A DNA stretch of 64,000 nt from Clostridium scatologenes (GCF_000968375.1 NZ_CP009933.1:4030001-4094000), one strand, 5' to 3'. Counted from the stretch's first letter, positions 1 through 9,679 are shown. Notes: generated by a model not told the origin, from the letters alone. Numbers and translations are program-made.

Positions 1-158
1 ATCTCAGCTGTTTTTTCTCCTATACCTTCTACATTCATTAATTCTTCATTAGTGGCATTAAATATGTTTTTAGGAGTTTTAAATTTGTGCAGAAGCTTCT
101 TTGCAGTTATAACTCCAATCTTTTGTAGTTCACTTAGCCATATCCAATATATGTCCAT
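1..158 (-). CDS. dprA: DprA (DNA processing protein A), N-terminal fragment cut by window edge
   Basis: The reverse strand encodes a start followed by MDIYWIWLSELQKIG and then a helix-hairpin-helix-like stretch ending in EGIGEKTAE at the window edge. This is the typical N-terminus of DprA/Smf, which loads RecA on incoming single-stranded DNA during transformation. The start is an ATG at 156-158 with AAGGAG about 8 bases upstream. It lies 14 bases after the comM stop, and comM-dprA is a common order in Firmicutes. Only about 52 codons are present, so the Rossmann-like catalytic part is outside the window. Confidence 0.8.
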   Translation of the reverse strand, partial: MDIYWIWLSELQKIGVITAKKLLHKFKTPKNIFNATNEELMNVEGIGEKTAE

Positions 159-172
159 TTAAAAATTCTCCT

Positions 173-1711
173 TTATACTACTATCATGTTTGCTTGCTCT
201 TTATCTAATTCCCTACACATAAGTGCCTTTGCTACATGTTTTTTTAGGATATTTTCTGATTCATCCATATCGGCAAAAGTTCTGGCTACCTTTAGAAACT
301 TATGAAAGCTTCGTGCACTATATCTAAATCTATCATAAGCTTTTTCTAATAAGTTAGTACTTTCTTTATCTAATTTACAAAACTCCTTAATCATAGATGG
401 TGTCATCTGAGCATTGCAATTTACTCCTTCTAAATTTTGAAATCTATTGATTTGTACTTTTCTTGTTCTTTCAACTTTTTCTCTTATTACTTCAGACGAT
501 ATTCCTCTTTCATAACTTGAAAGCTTCATAAATTCAACTGGCTGTACATTCTTTTGTATGTCTATTCTATCTAATATAGGACCTGAAATTTTTTGCCTAT
601 ATTTCAAAACTTCATAATCAGTACAGTGACATCTATCCTCTCCATAATATCCGCAAGGACAAGGATTCATAGCCGCTACTAACATAAAATTAGCTGGATA
701 GGTATTTGTAAATTTAACTCTAGAAATAGTTACTTTATTATCTTCTAAAGGCTGCCTTAAAGCATCTAATGTTCTCTTATTAAATTCAGCTATTTCATCC
801 AAGAAAAGTACCCCATTATGTGCAAGAGATATTTCTCCTGGAAGTGCATTATTGCCCCCACCTATAAGTGAATTAGTTGATGCATTATGATGAGGTGCTC
901 TAAAAGGTCTTTCTTTAATAAGTTTTCCTTTATTTTTTAATAGCCCAGCTACGCTGTATATTTTAGTTACCTCTAGCGCTTCCTGCTCCGTCATATCTGG
1001 AAGTATTGTTGGAATTCTCTTTGCAATCATTGACTTACCACATCCCGGAGAACCAGAAAGTAGTATATTATGACCACCAGCTGCTGCTACCATTATGAAT
1101 TCTATAGCTTCATTCTGACCCTGTACATCCTGAAAATCCACAAGAAAATTCCGTCTTATCATCTGTTCATCTTTAAAATCTTCTAAATTACTATAATCAG
1201 CAGTTCCATCAAGAAAATCTACCACTTCCTTTAAAGTTTCAAATCCAAATATATTCACACCACTAACAAGAGAAGCTTCTCTTAAATTTTCTCTTGGAAC
1301 TATTAGATTATTGATTCCTTTCTTTTTTGCCTCAATAACCATAGGTAACGCTCCACTACAAGGCCTTAAATCGGCATTTAGGGATAATTCCCCTATAAAT
1401 CCAAATGAGGATAACTCATTCACATTTATTTGCTTTGACTGTATAAGAAGACCTATAGCCATACCTAAATCAAAATGTGATCCTCTCTTTTTCATATCAC
1501 AGGGTGAAAGATTTATTACTATTTTCATTTTGGGAAATTCATACTTAGAGTGAACTATAGATGCTTCAAGTCTTTCCCTTGCTTCTTTTATTGCAGTATC
1601 TCCAAGTCCCACAATAGAAACACATGGCTACCCATAAATAGTATCCGTTTCTATTTTAACTACATATGCATCTATTCCACTAATAGCAAAACTATTTATA
1701 ACTGAAGCCAA
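173..1711 (-). pseudogene. comM: ComM/YifB-family Mg-chelatase-like AAA+ ATPase, interrupted by an in-frame TAG
   Basis: The protein has the N-terminal ChlI-like domain (VGLGDTAIKEARERLEASI, then a NLSP motif), an AAA+ domain with Walker A GSPGCGKS and Walker B VLFLDEI, and the C-terminal Mg_chelatase_C region. ComM is a hexameric branch-migration helicase used in transformation. Upstream of the first long open stretch the frame continues to a plausible start (TTG at 1709-1711, 9 bases after AAGGAG; an ATG at 1718-1720 abuts the SD). It is broken by TAG at 1628-1630, where homologues usually carry glutamine (CAG to TAG). Re-initiation at GTG 1612 would give 479 residues lacking about 30. Everything after the stop is intact, so the lesion looks recent or is a sequencing error. 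Confidence 0.8.
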
Positions 1712-1748
1712 AGATTTCATCTCCTTTTTTATAATGTTCTAAAATTTA

Positions 1749-2312
1749 TTACAAAGCAATTTTGGTCTTTATAGCACTTTCCACAAACCTTTTATATAAT
1801 TCTCTTTCATTTCCTTTTTGAAAATATGAAAGCACTTCTTTTGTTATTATTAGTTTTTCTTTCTTTTCTCCTATATACATACTATAACTGCTCCATCTAT
1901 AATCTTCAGGCTTTTCAACCATGTTTGCTTTTACAGGATTAAGATGTAGATATCTACTAGCTTCTAACATGTACTTGTCATCTTCAATTAATTCTGACCT
2001 GTATCTATCCTGAAATAAGTGACCTATATATTTATATTTTTTATTAAAATTCCATGCATATCTGCTATGTACTCTTTTTATAAAGTTGGATATATCAAGA
2101 TCTTTTGTTTTTATTATAAGATGTACATGATTTGTCATCAAAACATATGCAATTATATAATATTTATTTTCATAGTATTCCATGGCCTCTTTTATATAAT
2201 TTAAATACAATTCATAATCTGTTTCATCTTTGAAGATATCATTTCTATGATTTCCCCTTGCAACCACATGTAATTTAGAATCAATATACCATTCATGTTT
2301 TTTTCTAGGCAT
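1749..2312 (-). CDS. REP-associated tyrosine transposase (RAYT, Y1_Tnp / IS200-like HUH family)
   Basis: This 187-residue protein carries the HUH motif in NHVHLII and the surrounding VLMTNHVHLIIKT pattern typical of Y1 transposases. These make single-strand nicks through a tyrosine. The length and the MPRKK...HVVARGNHR N-terminus fit the RAYT branch rather than classical IS200 TnpA (about 150 residues). No tnpB partner is present. The ATG has GGGAG 7 bases upstream. RAYTs are normally single-copy genes that act on short palindromic REP sequences; a candidate palindrome lies at 2751-2766. It sits just upstream (in gene direction) of comM and is intact by eye. Confidence 0.85.
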   Translation of the reverse strand: MPRKKHEWYIDSKLHVVARGNHRNDIFKDETDYELYLNYIKEAMEYYENKYYIIAYVLMTNHVHLIIKTKDLDISNFIKRVHSRYAWNFNKKYKYIGHLFQDRYRSELIEDDKYMLEASRYLHLNPVKANMVEKPEDYRWSSYSMYIGEKKEKLIITKEVLSYFQKGNERELYKRFVESAIKTKIAL

Positions 2313-2489
2313 ATACTATCTCCCTTTATTTTCTATTTTTATTTATAATTATTTACATATGTTTTCATTTTAAACATTATTCTCACTTTCTGATTCAAAT
2401 TAATTATAAAAAAATAAAACAATGAAATAACTATTAAAATAATAATTGTCTCTTTGTTCTGTTTTCGCTAAATAACTATTTATTATTGA

Positions 2490-2730
2490 AAAAAGAGCAA
2501 AAGAGCACCCCTAAAGATACTTTTAATATTGATTTGATTATTTTATTTTTCAGTCAGTGTGTGGCATGACTATTGTATATGAAAGGGAAAATACTTAATA
2601 AGTGTTTTTCACCTAAAGGTGGTGTCCTCAATTAGTTAAAGATATTTTTAGATATGTTAGTACAATTTTATCCGTTCATTTATTTAAATGGGAGAAGGAA
2701 GGTTGTACTTTCCTTCCTTTCCTTTAATCT
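2490..2730. repeat. Dispersed repeat, copy A (partial)
   Basis: Within the 670-base gap 2313-2982, the stretch from the CCCTAAAGATAC block to the GGGAGAAGGAAGG block is closely repeated at about 5107-5270 and 20410-20580. All three share TTAGATATGTTAGTACAATT and an A/T palindrome, followed by a GGAAGG...CCTTCC hairpin. Copy A is solitary: it lacks the recombinase and unknown gene that accompany copies B and C, and it is interrupted by about 50 unrelated bases near 2577-2630. The remaining gap holds no gene that I can support. Confidence 0.75.
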
Positions 2731-2750
2731 TTGTATTTACATGTTTACCC

Positions 2751-2766
2751 AGGGGTCTGACCCCTT
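2751..2766. repeat. Short perfect palindrome, possible REP-like target of the RAYT
   Basis: The sequence AGGGGTCTGACCCCTT contains GGGGTC-T-GACCCC, a 13-base palindrome about 440 bases upstream of the RAYT start. Similar GGGGTC/GACCCC palindromes are often seen near Y1-type transposases, but only one copy is seen here, so the link to the transposase is an inference. Confidence 0.4.
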
Positions 2767-2982
2767 TGCGAGGAAAGTTTTTCCCAGCTTGCTTATAGCC
2801 CATTTTACTAACATTAGTATCACCTCCTTTTTATGTTCCTCTGTGTTCCTAGGGTACTATTCATCATGTATGAATGTACCTTCTAAGATTATGATATATG
2901 CTTATTTATCTATTTATTTCGTTTAATTGTACAAAAAGAAAGAGAAATAGCTTTTAACACTATTCCTCTGAATTAACTATTT

Positions 2983-3879
2983 CTAGTTAGACATTTGTTT
3001 CTTTAATTCTATTACTTTTTCCTTTGGTAATTCAGTCAAGTCAACTATATCTTCTATACAATCTCCTCGTCTTAGCATTTTTCCTGCTACTCTCAATGCT
3101 TTTTCAGTTGCACCTTCTTTTCTTCCTTTTTCCTCTGCCGATTTTATTCTAGTCTTTTGGTCACTAATTTCAGCATATTTAGCTTCGTACAACATTCTAG
3201 CTTTCTCGTCTTTGCTAATTATCTGTAATAAATCATAAGCTTTCTTTATGTCCTTATTCTTTTCAGCTAACATCTCCATCACTCCTTTCGATTGTGCATC
3301 TAAGAATTCCATCCATTGAACTATTGGATCATTTTCATCTCTCTCTATGTCCTCATCGAACAGCTTTGGTATTTCCAAGAAGTGCACCTCAAGTATGTCA
3401 GTCAACCTGTAACCTGTTTTATCTTCTGTTATATGATAACTAGAGTATAACTTCTTTAATGGTGTACATTTAAAATCTACTATATTTATAGTTACACATT
3501 TCTTTAGTTTATCATAGGTATCTCCTGGCTTTATTTGACCTGAGTACATCTTGCTCCAGTAGAACATAGTACGCTCTGCCATGTATTCTGTTGGTAGTAT
3601 TTGTATTTCAACATCTATTTGTTTTCCTAGTTTAGTCCTTACTCTTACATCTAGGATTCCTTTTCTATCTTCTTTAAATACTTTTATTAGTTCACTATTT
3701 ATTATTTCTATTCCTTCAAATTCTTCTTCTGGAACTGCTAGTATATCACTTAGTAGTGCTATTAGAAGATCTTTATGCTTCTCATTTCCAAATATATATT
3801 TAAATACAAAATCATATTTAGGTGACATTATGAAATTATCATCTATTACTTTCCCTTTCCTCCTAGCCACTTTTACCAC
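2983..3879 (-). CDS. Rpn-family recombination-promoting nuclease / PD-(D/E)XK putative transposase
   Basis: The N-terminal half (MSPKYDFVFKYIFGNEKHKDLL, about residues 18-40, then GILDVRVRT and DVEIQ near residues 105-125) matches the PDDEXK_2 nuclease family, called Rpn or putative transposase. The C-terminal part is charged and helical, with an EKGRKEGATEKA stretch and KMLRRGDCIEDIVDLTELP, typical of the family tail. Length (298) is usual. The start is a GTG; GTG at 3879 or at 3870 are both possible because the GAGGA ribosome site is close. The family is associated with RecA-independent exchange of DNA, suggestive next to recombinase modules, but its role here is not proven. Confidence 0.8.
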   Translation of the reverse strand: MVKVARRKGKVIDDNFIMSPKYDFVFKYIFGNEKHKDLLIALLSDILAVPEEEFEGIEIINSELIKVFKEDRKGILDVRVRTKLGKQIDVEIQILPTEYMAERTMFYWSKMYSGQIKPGDTYDKLKKCVTINIVDFKCTPLKKLYSSYHITEDKTGYRLTDILEVHFLEIPKLFDEDIERDENDPIVQWMEFLDAQSKGVMEMLAEKNKDIKKAYDLLQIISKDEKARMLYEAKYAEISDQKTRIKSAEEKGRKEGATEKALRVAGKMLRRGDCIEDIVDLTELPKEKVIELKKQMSN

Positions 3880-3961
3880 TTCCTCTATATAACCTTTATA
3901 TATTATTACTCATTATGTCCATACTCTATAGCTTTATTTTATCAGAAAATTTTAATATTAG

Positions 3962-4267
3962 CTACATTCTCAAAGAAGTTCTACTGCATCTCTCTTGTCT
4001 TTCCGTGATGTGTGATTGTAGACTATTGATTTTCTTGTTAATTGTATTTATCTCATAGTTATTCTGAACCAGATAGTTTCTATAGGCTGTAATGTGAAAT
4101 CTTTTTAGTACTCCTGCAAAGGTATTATCCTTGGATTCTAGCCATTGAAGAAATGCCCTAATATCTCCAACATAGCTCTCTAGTGTCTTTGCTGCTTTAC
4201 CATCTGCTACTAGATATTCTTCAAATTCCTTTACTATCTTTTCAGCTGCTTCACTTAATGAATTCAT
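3962..4267 (-). pseudogene. Tyrosine recombinase (XerC-like), internally deleted copy
   Basis: Residues 1 to about 84 (MNSLSEAAEKIVKEFEEYL ... INSLQS) match the SAM-like N-terminal domain of the intact recombinase at 18665-19564. The reading frame then jumps directly into DNA corresponding to the last about 14 codons of that gene, in another frame, and stops. So an internal deletion of roughly 600 bases removed the whole catalytic domain (Arg, Lys, His-x-x-Arg, Tyr). It cannot be catalytic; at most it could still be an arm-binding fragment. The ATG used here lies 8 bases past the neighbouring stop, with GGAAGG upstream. Confidence 0.85.
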
Positions 4268-4275
4268 GATTATTA

Positions 4276-4881
4276 TTACCTTCCAGCATAGCAATAATAG
4301 ATTTCATTACTATTAGAATCATTATACCCTGCTATTGGCTCTTCACTTTCTATTACCTTCCACCAGTCATTATCTATTAGATATTGTTTTGCAGCTTCTT
4401 CCTTTGTTGTGCCAAAGATCCACATGTCAGCAAGTTCTTCTTCATTATACATAGCTGTTATATAATCAGCATCATATAACTTATCATTTAATTCATCTTC
4501 AGCTATTTTCTTCATTACATCTTCTCTATGCTTATAGTAGATATAATAACAGTTTAGTTCTACATATCCATAGTCTTTTAATCTTTCGTAAGCATCTTTT
4601 ACCTTTTCAATATCTAAGTCTAAACCTACACCACATCTTACAAAAACATAGAAATTAATCAAATCTCCATCTTTTATATCTTTACACGCTTCAGCTAATA
4701 CCTTTGTAGTGTTATAAGATAGATATGGTTCAAGCTCTACCTTATTTCTTTCTAATTTTTCTATGAATTCTGATACCATGTCTATTTCTTCCTGTGGAAT
4801 TTCGTTGTACCTTCTGTATGTCATTTCTATCTCTTTAGCCACGAATTTACCGATGATTGAAGTATTATTTGATATATTCAT
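4276..4881 (-). CDS. Conserved hypothetical protein, recombinase-module partner (copy B)
   Basis: I do not recognise this family. The 201-residue acidic protein is close to identical to the product of 19570-20178 and is followed directly by the recombinase gene in both places. It shows an alpha-helical N-terminal half (EIPQEEIDMVSEFIEKLERNK), a middle with KDAYERL.DYGYVELNCYYIY, and a Trp-rich C-terminal part (ADMWIFGTTKEEAAKQYL, then DNDWWKV and NEIYYCYAG). The latter resembles antirestriction-type or Imm-like small proteins only vaguely. The ATG at 4881 is chosen because GGGAGG lies 8 bases upstream; an upstream ATG at 4914 lacks a site. Conservation in the damaged module suggests recent duplication or retained function. 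Confidence 0.7.
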   Translation of the reverse strand: MNISNNTSIIGKFVAKEIEMTYRRYNEIPQEEIDMVSEFIEKLERNKVELEPYLSYNTTKVLAEACKDIKDGDLINFYVFVRCGVGLDLDIEKVKDAYERLKDYGYVELNCYYIYYKHREDVMKKIAEDELNDKLYDADYITAMYNEEELADMWIFGTTKEEAAKQYLIDNDWWKVIESEEPIAGYNDSNSNEIYYCYAGR

Positions 4882-4959
4882 GTTACATTCCTCCCTTGAA
4901 TTTTTATTTATCATTCAAAGGAATAATATATGTTTGAAGATTGGTTCATTACAGGCTGG

Positions 4960-4989
4960 TTCACTGCATTATTTAGATTATGCAGTGAA
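4960..4989. repeat. 10-10-10 inverted repeat, candidate recombinase core site (copy B)
   Basis: TTCACTGCAT, a 10-base spacer TATTTAGATT, then ATGCAGTGAA: the arms are perfect inverted repeats. The layout resembles a tyrosine-recombinase core site, although a 6-8 base spacer would be more typical. Two further TGCAGTG elements lie at about 5067 and 5090. A near-identical site is at 20257-20286. Confidence 0.5.
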
Positions 4990-5348
4990 AATTTAGGTAT
5001 AAAATTTAGTAGGAACTGTTGCTATTAATAGCATTTTGGTTTCTACTACCTTTAGAGAATTTTTATGCAGTGTATTTTCTTATTCTTTTGCAGTGAAATC
5101 AAAAAAGAATAGAAGAGTATCCCTAAAGATACTCTTAGTTTTGATTTGATTATCTAATTTTTCAATCAGTGTGTGACCTGACTATTTTTTTGACTTAAAG
5201 ATATTTTTTAGATATGTTAGTACAATTTTATCCGTTCATTTATTCAAATGGGAGAAGGAAGGTTTCCCTCCCTCCTCTTTTGAGTTCTTTTATCCGTTCA
5301 TACTTTGTTCACAACCCCCGAGGGACGTTGCGAAACGAAGTGAGCTTG

Positions 5349-8300
5349 CTATTGAGTAATTGTAAGTGTATATGGAGTTCCTTGTCCTCTAACAGCTACA
5401 TTGCCTGATGCATCTTTTAACTCATTTGTAGCAGTACCGAAAGCTCCTGCTGCAATTGAAATAGTTGAATATTGATCTAAAGCTTCAGTTCCATCAAGCG
5501 TTATTGTCACTGACTTACCATCATTTGATAGTGTAGCTACTGTATAAGCTGTTCCTAATGATCCACCACTAACATTTAACTTAGCTGCAAGTGCTGCTGC
5601 TAAATCATTTGCATTAGTCTTAGTAAGATCATTAACTGCTTCACTAAATGTAAATGTTAATGCATGAGCTTTATAGCTTATACCAGTTACTGTTGGCGCT
5701 GTAGTATCACTATAAGTTACAGCTTTACCAGTTGCATCAACAGCATGACTTCCCCATACATTATTAATATCAGTTTGAGCCGCAGTTATTGTTACATTAC
5801 CACCTACTAAATCTGCTCCATCTTTTAATGTTAATGTAGCTGTTGCTCCATTAAGTGTTACTGCACTAACTTTTGTAGCATCTGTATTAAGTTTGAAGTC
5901 GCCAGTTAATGTTGCACCTTCAGCAGCTGTAACATTCTGATCAAATGTAACTACAAGCGTATCACCTGCATCTACCTTACCATCAGCATTTGTATCTGTA
6001 TATACTGCTGATTTAATTATAGGGCTGTTATTATTTGCTACTACTAATCCTGCTGTTGTCTTCTTAGTTGTATCTAACGCAGTATTCTCATAATTTGTAA
6101 TAGTTAATGGTAATGTTATTGTGTCATTAGCAACTATTGTAGCTCCTGAACCTACTGTTATTGTTAGAGTCTTAGCATCAGCTGATAAAGCTACTGTAGA
6201 AGTACCTAATGAGTGACCTCCACTTACAGTAAGACTTGAAGCATCAAAACCTGCAGGTAACTTAATAGGTTCATTAAATACGATATCTATCTTATCTCCG
6301 GCAGTTACTGTACCTGATTTATCAGTATCAGTTAAAGTTGGAGTTCCAGTTGTAGCCAAGTTTGTTGCTACTTCAGCTGCAGCAGGTGAATTGAATGTCA
6401 TTGCTGTAGCTGGTGATACTAAAATAGATGAATTAATATCTCCTGCTGCACCTGTTGCTGTTTTTATTCCAGTAGTATTAATACTATAACTTGTTGATGA
6501 TGCTGTCAATGGTGTCTTAAGTAGCAATGTTGCTGCAGTGTTATCTGCACTCATTGATATTGAGCTTATTTCAACTTTAGCTAATGGATTAGCTGTTAAG
6601 TATAAGTTATAGTTTGCTGGATTAGTTGCTGTTGTTGAATCCATTGCAACTGAACCTGAAACATTCTTAAAGCTTACTGTTACCGAACCTAAGTTATTAG
6701 GTACAACTGTTGTTGCACTTGTAATTGCTGATGAATTTGAAATAGCTACATTAGTAACTTTTACAGATTGTTCTGAAGTAGTTGCATTAGTATTTGCATC
6801 TTTAACAGCACCTGTTGCTAAATCTACATAAAGGTCTGTTCCAGCTGGCACTGCTGCAAGTATAGTTCCAATATTAGCTGCTCCTGCATTATCAACATCT
6901 TTAATGTAAATTGTTGTACTTTCAGTATCAGCAGTTGCAACATGTGCTCCTGTTGCATCAGTTACTAATGATCCATTAGTTATTCCTGTTAAAGGTGTTG
7001 CAACAGTATCTGGAGTATTTCCAGTTGTTTGTAATCCTGCAGTTCCATTATCATCTTTATATACTTTAATATTAGCTAATGATAAATCACTTACATCATT
7101 TCTAACTGCTTTATCAAATGTTAATGCAAGTACTTTTGAATCTGCATTAAATTTTGCACTGACAAGATTTGGTGCTGTAGTATCTTTAGTATATGTTGTT
7201 CCTGCAACTAGTGTTGCACTTGAAGATGCAGTTACATTTTTATTTGGTGTTGCATCTGTATCTTGAACTGTATTAGCGTCAACTGATGCTGTTAATGCTC
7301 CACCTCTTAATAATAACTCAATAGCTTGTGCATCTGCATCTGATAACTTAAATGATAAATCTGTGCTATTTGCAGTATTGTTAAATTTTGCTGCAGCATT
7401 TGCATCTATATAAACTCCACCTAATTTGAACTTATTAGTAAATGTAGTTATCTTTGTTACATCAATTGTCTTACTGAATTTATAAACAACTGTATTCGTA
7501 TTTTCATCATATGTTACTGAATTCAATACTGGTCCAGCAACTATTGATGGAGTAGAAGTAGCAGCAACTGTAGCATTAGTTCCATCTGTAAATGCACTAT
7601 CTGCTAATACAATTTGAGGATTAGCTCCTAATGCATTAATTTTAGCTAATGTTGTAGGTGCTACTGTAAATGATACAGTACTTCCAGCTGCTATTCCTGT
7701 AAAATCTGTAGCATTCTTTAATAAAACTGTATTTGAACCAACTTGGAAGGATACTTTATCATCAGCTGGTGCTGCTCCTGTTGTTGGCTTATCAAATGTA
7801 AGAGTTACTGCACCACTTGCACTATTAAATGTTGATGATACAAGTATTGGAGCTGTTGTACTAGGTGTAGTTGTTCCTGTAAATGTAACATTTGAATTAG
7901 CTACTATAGTATTTGGTATTGTAGCTACGTCATTAACTCCAGTTACATATAACATGTAGTTTCCATTAGATAATCCGTTCATTGGATAACCTGCTGTATC
8001 AGCAGGTACAGTTAAAACTAATTTAACCGATTTTTGTGATGCATCTGTAAATGCAGCTGTAGCTGTAAAACCTGCAAGAGTAGTACCATCTAATTTCTTA
8101 GCATCTCCAGTTTGTACATTATATAATGTATAACTTGCATTGCTTAAAGCTGTTACTGAATCAACTTTCTCGCTAAAGTTAACAACTATAGTTTTAGCAT
8201 CTAATGCTGAAACAGAATCTATTGTTGGCTTTTGGAAATCAAATTTATCTGTTCCTGCAGTTGTGTTTCCAGCAACTCCGTTTACAGTCAATGCTCCAGC

Positions 8301-8477
8301 CTGTCCATCTAAAGCTATTGATAACTTAGCTGAACTTCCAGCAACTGTTACAGCTGTTGGCTTAACTGTTGCTGCTCCATTAACTGATATAGCATAGCTA
8401 TTTACATCTGCTGCTTTAGTAGCATCAAATCCTGTTGGTAATGTTACTGTTACATCAGTCTTAGTAATAGCACAACT
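5349..8477 (-). pseudogene. S-layer-like Ig/SwmB-repeat protein, 5'-truncated cassette without start or signal peptide
   Basis: The frame is open from a TAG at 8478-8480 to the stop at 5349 (1043 codons). Its first residues (AITKTDVTVTLPTG ... GALTVNGVAG) align with about residue 128 onward of the full-length neighbour at 20640-24968 (AITATDVTVVLAD ... KLTVNGVEKAF). The leader and the GDFYYGD N-terminal domain are missing. The rest is a string of roughly 100-residue Ig-like/SwmB repeats (VTFDKP, VTFDQNV and TFSEAV signatures, low-complexity Thr/Ala/Val). No ribosome site precedes the frame; internal TTG 8291 is a poor start. Either a relic or a silent donor for recombination. The absence of internal stops over 3.1 kb argues for recent truncation or selection. 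Confidence 0.8.
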
Positions 8478-8628
8478 CTAACCATAATTTTCCTATTTTT
8501 TCATTTCCCCCAAGCATAGTAAAATCAATGCTTTCCAGTGCGATGTTGCTATATCATTTGTTGTTCAATACATAATGGAACTAACGTAACGTAAAGGATA
8601 GGAGTTCAAAATATAATAAAAAAAAGAA

Positions 8629-8650
8629 AATGGAATGTACTAATTCCATT
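8629..8650. repeat. Inverted repeat with direct repeat at 8747-8759
   Basis: AATGGAAT, six bases, ATTCCATT. The left arm plus spacer (AATGGAATGTACT) recurs exactly at 8747-8759, and a shorter version (AATACATAATGGAA) is at 8567-8580. It lies about 150-300 bases from the break in the S-layer reading frame. Could be an integration or regulatory site; function unknown. Confidence 0.45.
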
Positions 8651-8772
8651 AAAAAATCTAAGAACTAAGTAGATTGAACTGTTGCATGGAACTCCAAGCT
8701 TTTTTCCATGTTGCTGATTGATTGTTGCCAACAACGTAGAATACACAATGGAATGTACTTTTTGCAAATTTT

Positions 8773-8813
8773 GTAGGGAAATTAGGGCAAAGTTTCCGCC
8801 CTGAAAGCCCTAC
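8773..8813. repeat. Double inverted GGGC/GCCC palindrome, copy 1
   Basis: GTAGGGA-N4-AGGGC-N9-GCCCT-N4-GCCCTAC: two half-sites on each side, 9 bases apart, in inverted orientation, with one mismatch. It lies 34 bases past the stop of the 271-residue DNA-binding protein. No T-run follows on either strand, so it is not a standard intrinsic terminator. Confidence 0.8.
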
Positions 8814-8846
8814 AGAGTGGAGCATAAGGCTAGTCCAAGTAGAAAA

Positions 8847-9662
8847 CTATTTGTCTCCTAGCATCTGCTCTACCTCTCTTTCGTATCCATACTTTCTAAA
8901 AAATTCAATCAATGCAGCAGCAAAAATATCTCTTTGAGATACATTTTTCTCCCTTGAAAAATCTCTAACCATCATATCTAGTGGACTAACCATATGAACT
9001 GATTTCGTTACAAATACTCCTGGAAGTGCATACCTTGGTATTGTGCCACTATCAGTCTGCGGTATGATAAGATCAAGCAACTTGTCCTTGTTCTTTTGAA
9101 GCATGATTAGCAGAGGTACAAATTGCTGCAGCTCTACTTGTTCTACATTAGTATTATTAGCATTTTGTACATACTCAATGATGCTGTCGTCACTATTTTT
9201 TAGACTCTCAGCTATTTGTAAGTCTTTTTTAGAATCAGCAACTGATTCTTCAATCTTTCCTAATATCTTTACATAGTTCTTTTTTTCTGCATTCCATTTG
9301 TAACCTCTGCCTAACATGTACGAGGCAAGTTCTCTGTGGTCAGAAAAACCTAATCTTTTTGCTATAGCCTTTGCATCTGCCCCTTCTTTTGTAAATAAAG
9401 ATATGACTTGTGATGCCTTTGATGTAGACACTGATTCCTGTATTGTACTATTATCATATCTTATTGCAATTGGTACATAGTTCTGCTTCTCTGAATCCCA
9501 ATGAAAGTTCTTGCGTCTGACATACATATCCAATGACTTGTAGTTAGTATAACCCATTCTTTTTGCTATATTTTCTCTGTCAATCCCTTCTGTAAGAAGT
9601 CTCAATACTTCATTAACCTTATCATCATAGATAGGTTCATCTTCATTTTTTCTTAATTCCAT
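8847..9662 (-). CDS. Three-module DNA-binding protein: two HTH-like repeats plus C-terminal RHH-like domain
   Basis: I do not know a named family. Residues about 16-62 and 88-135 are a tandem repeat with the shared pattern GxxxxxIAKRxGxxxxxxLxxYxxxxxxxWxxxxxNYV; IAKRMGYTNYKSLDMYVRR versus IAKRLGFSDHRELASYMLG look like helix-turn-helix units. Residues about 222-262 (KSVHMVSPLDMMVRDF, then NVSQRDIFAAALIEFFRKYG) have the strand-helix-helix rhythm of a ribbon-helix-helix dimerisation/DNA-binding domain. A 50-residue variable linker separates them. It is the last gene of the minus-strand element and lies beside palindrome copy 1. A dimer would present four recognition units, which matches the four half-sites of the palindromes. 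Function inferred, not shown. Confidence 0.6.
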   Translation of the reverse strand: MELRKNEDEPIYDDKVNEVLRLLTEGIDRENIAKRMGYTNYKSLDMYVRRKNFHWDSEKQNYVPIAIRYDNSTIQESVSTSKASQVISLFTKEGADAKAIAKRLGFSDHRELASYMLGRGYKWNAEKKNYVKILGKIEESVADSKKDLQIAESLKNSDDSIIEYVQNANNTNVEQVELQQFVPLLIMLQKNKDKLLDLIIPQTDSGTIPRYALPGVFVTKSVHMVSPLDMMVRDFSREKNVSQRDIFAAALIEFFRKYGYEREVEQMLGDK

Positions 9663-9679
9663 TTTCTTTTTCCTCCTAA

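Larger units (their letters stand above)
3962..5280 (-). mobile_element. Recombinase/unknown-gene module, copy B (damaged)
   Basis: This block (deleted recombinase, 201-residue gene, about 400 bases of shared noncoding DNA) is collinear with 18665-20585. In both places it lies directly downstream, in gene direction, of a large S-layer-like gene whose own 3' ends are not alike. Similarity stops about 5280 and 20585, just before those genes' stop codons. It carries the inverted repeat 4960-4989 and the dispersed repeat. The pattern fits a duplicated or mobile unit; I see no target-site duplication. Confidence 0.65.
8481..8846. other. Noncoding junction between truncated S-layer cassette and accessory element
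   Basis: No gene is seen in these 366 bases. They hold three related short repeats: AATACATAATGGAA at 8567-8580, AATGGAATGTACT at 8629-8641, and AATACACAATGGAATGTACT at 8740-8759. The second also forms the inverted repeat AATGGAAT-N6-ATTCCATT at 8629-8650. The first double palindrome of the element lies at 8773-8813. This is the likely left boundary of the accessory element, but I could not identify a matching right-end repeat. Confidence 0.5.

Noticed and set aside
1628..1630. TAG in comM as pyrrolysine or programmed readthrough
   Set aside because: No Pyl genes or readthrough context are visible and homologues carry ordinary glutamine here; a nonsense mutation or read error is simpler.
2654..5408. 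Short plus-strand frames at 2654 and 5214 beginning with the same MLVQFYPFIY sequence
   Set aside because: The common start comes from the dispersed repeat itself; the frames diverge immediately after it, lack ribosome sites and end at different places.
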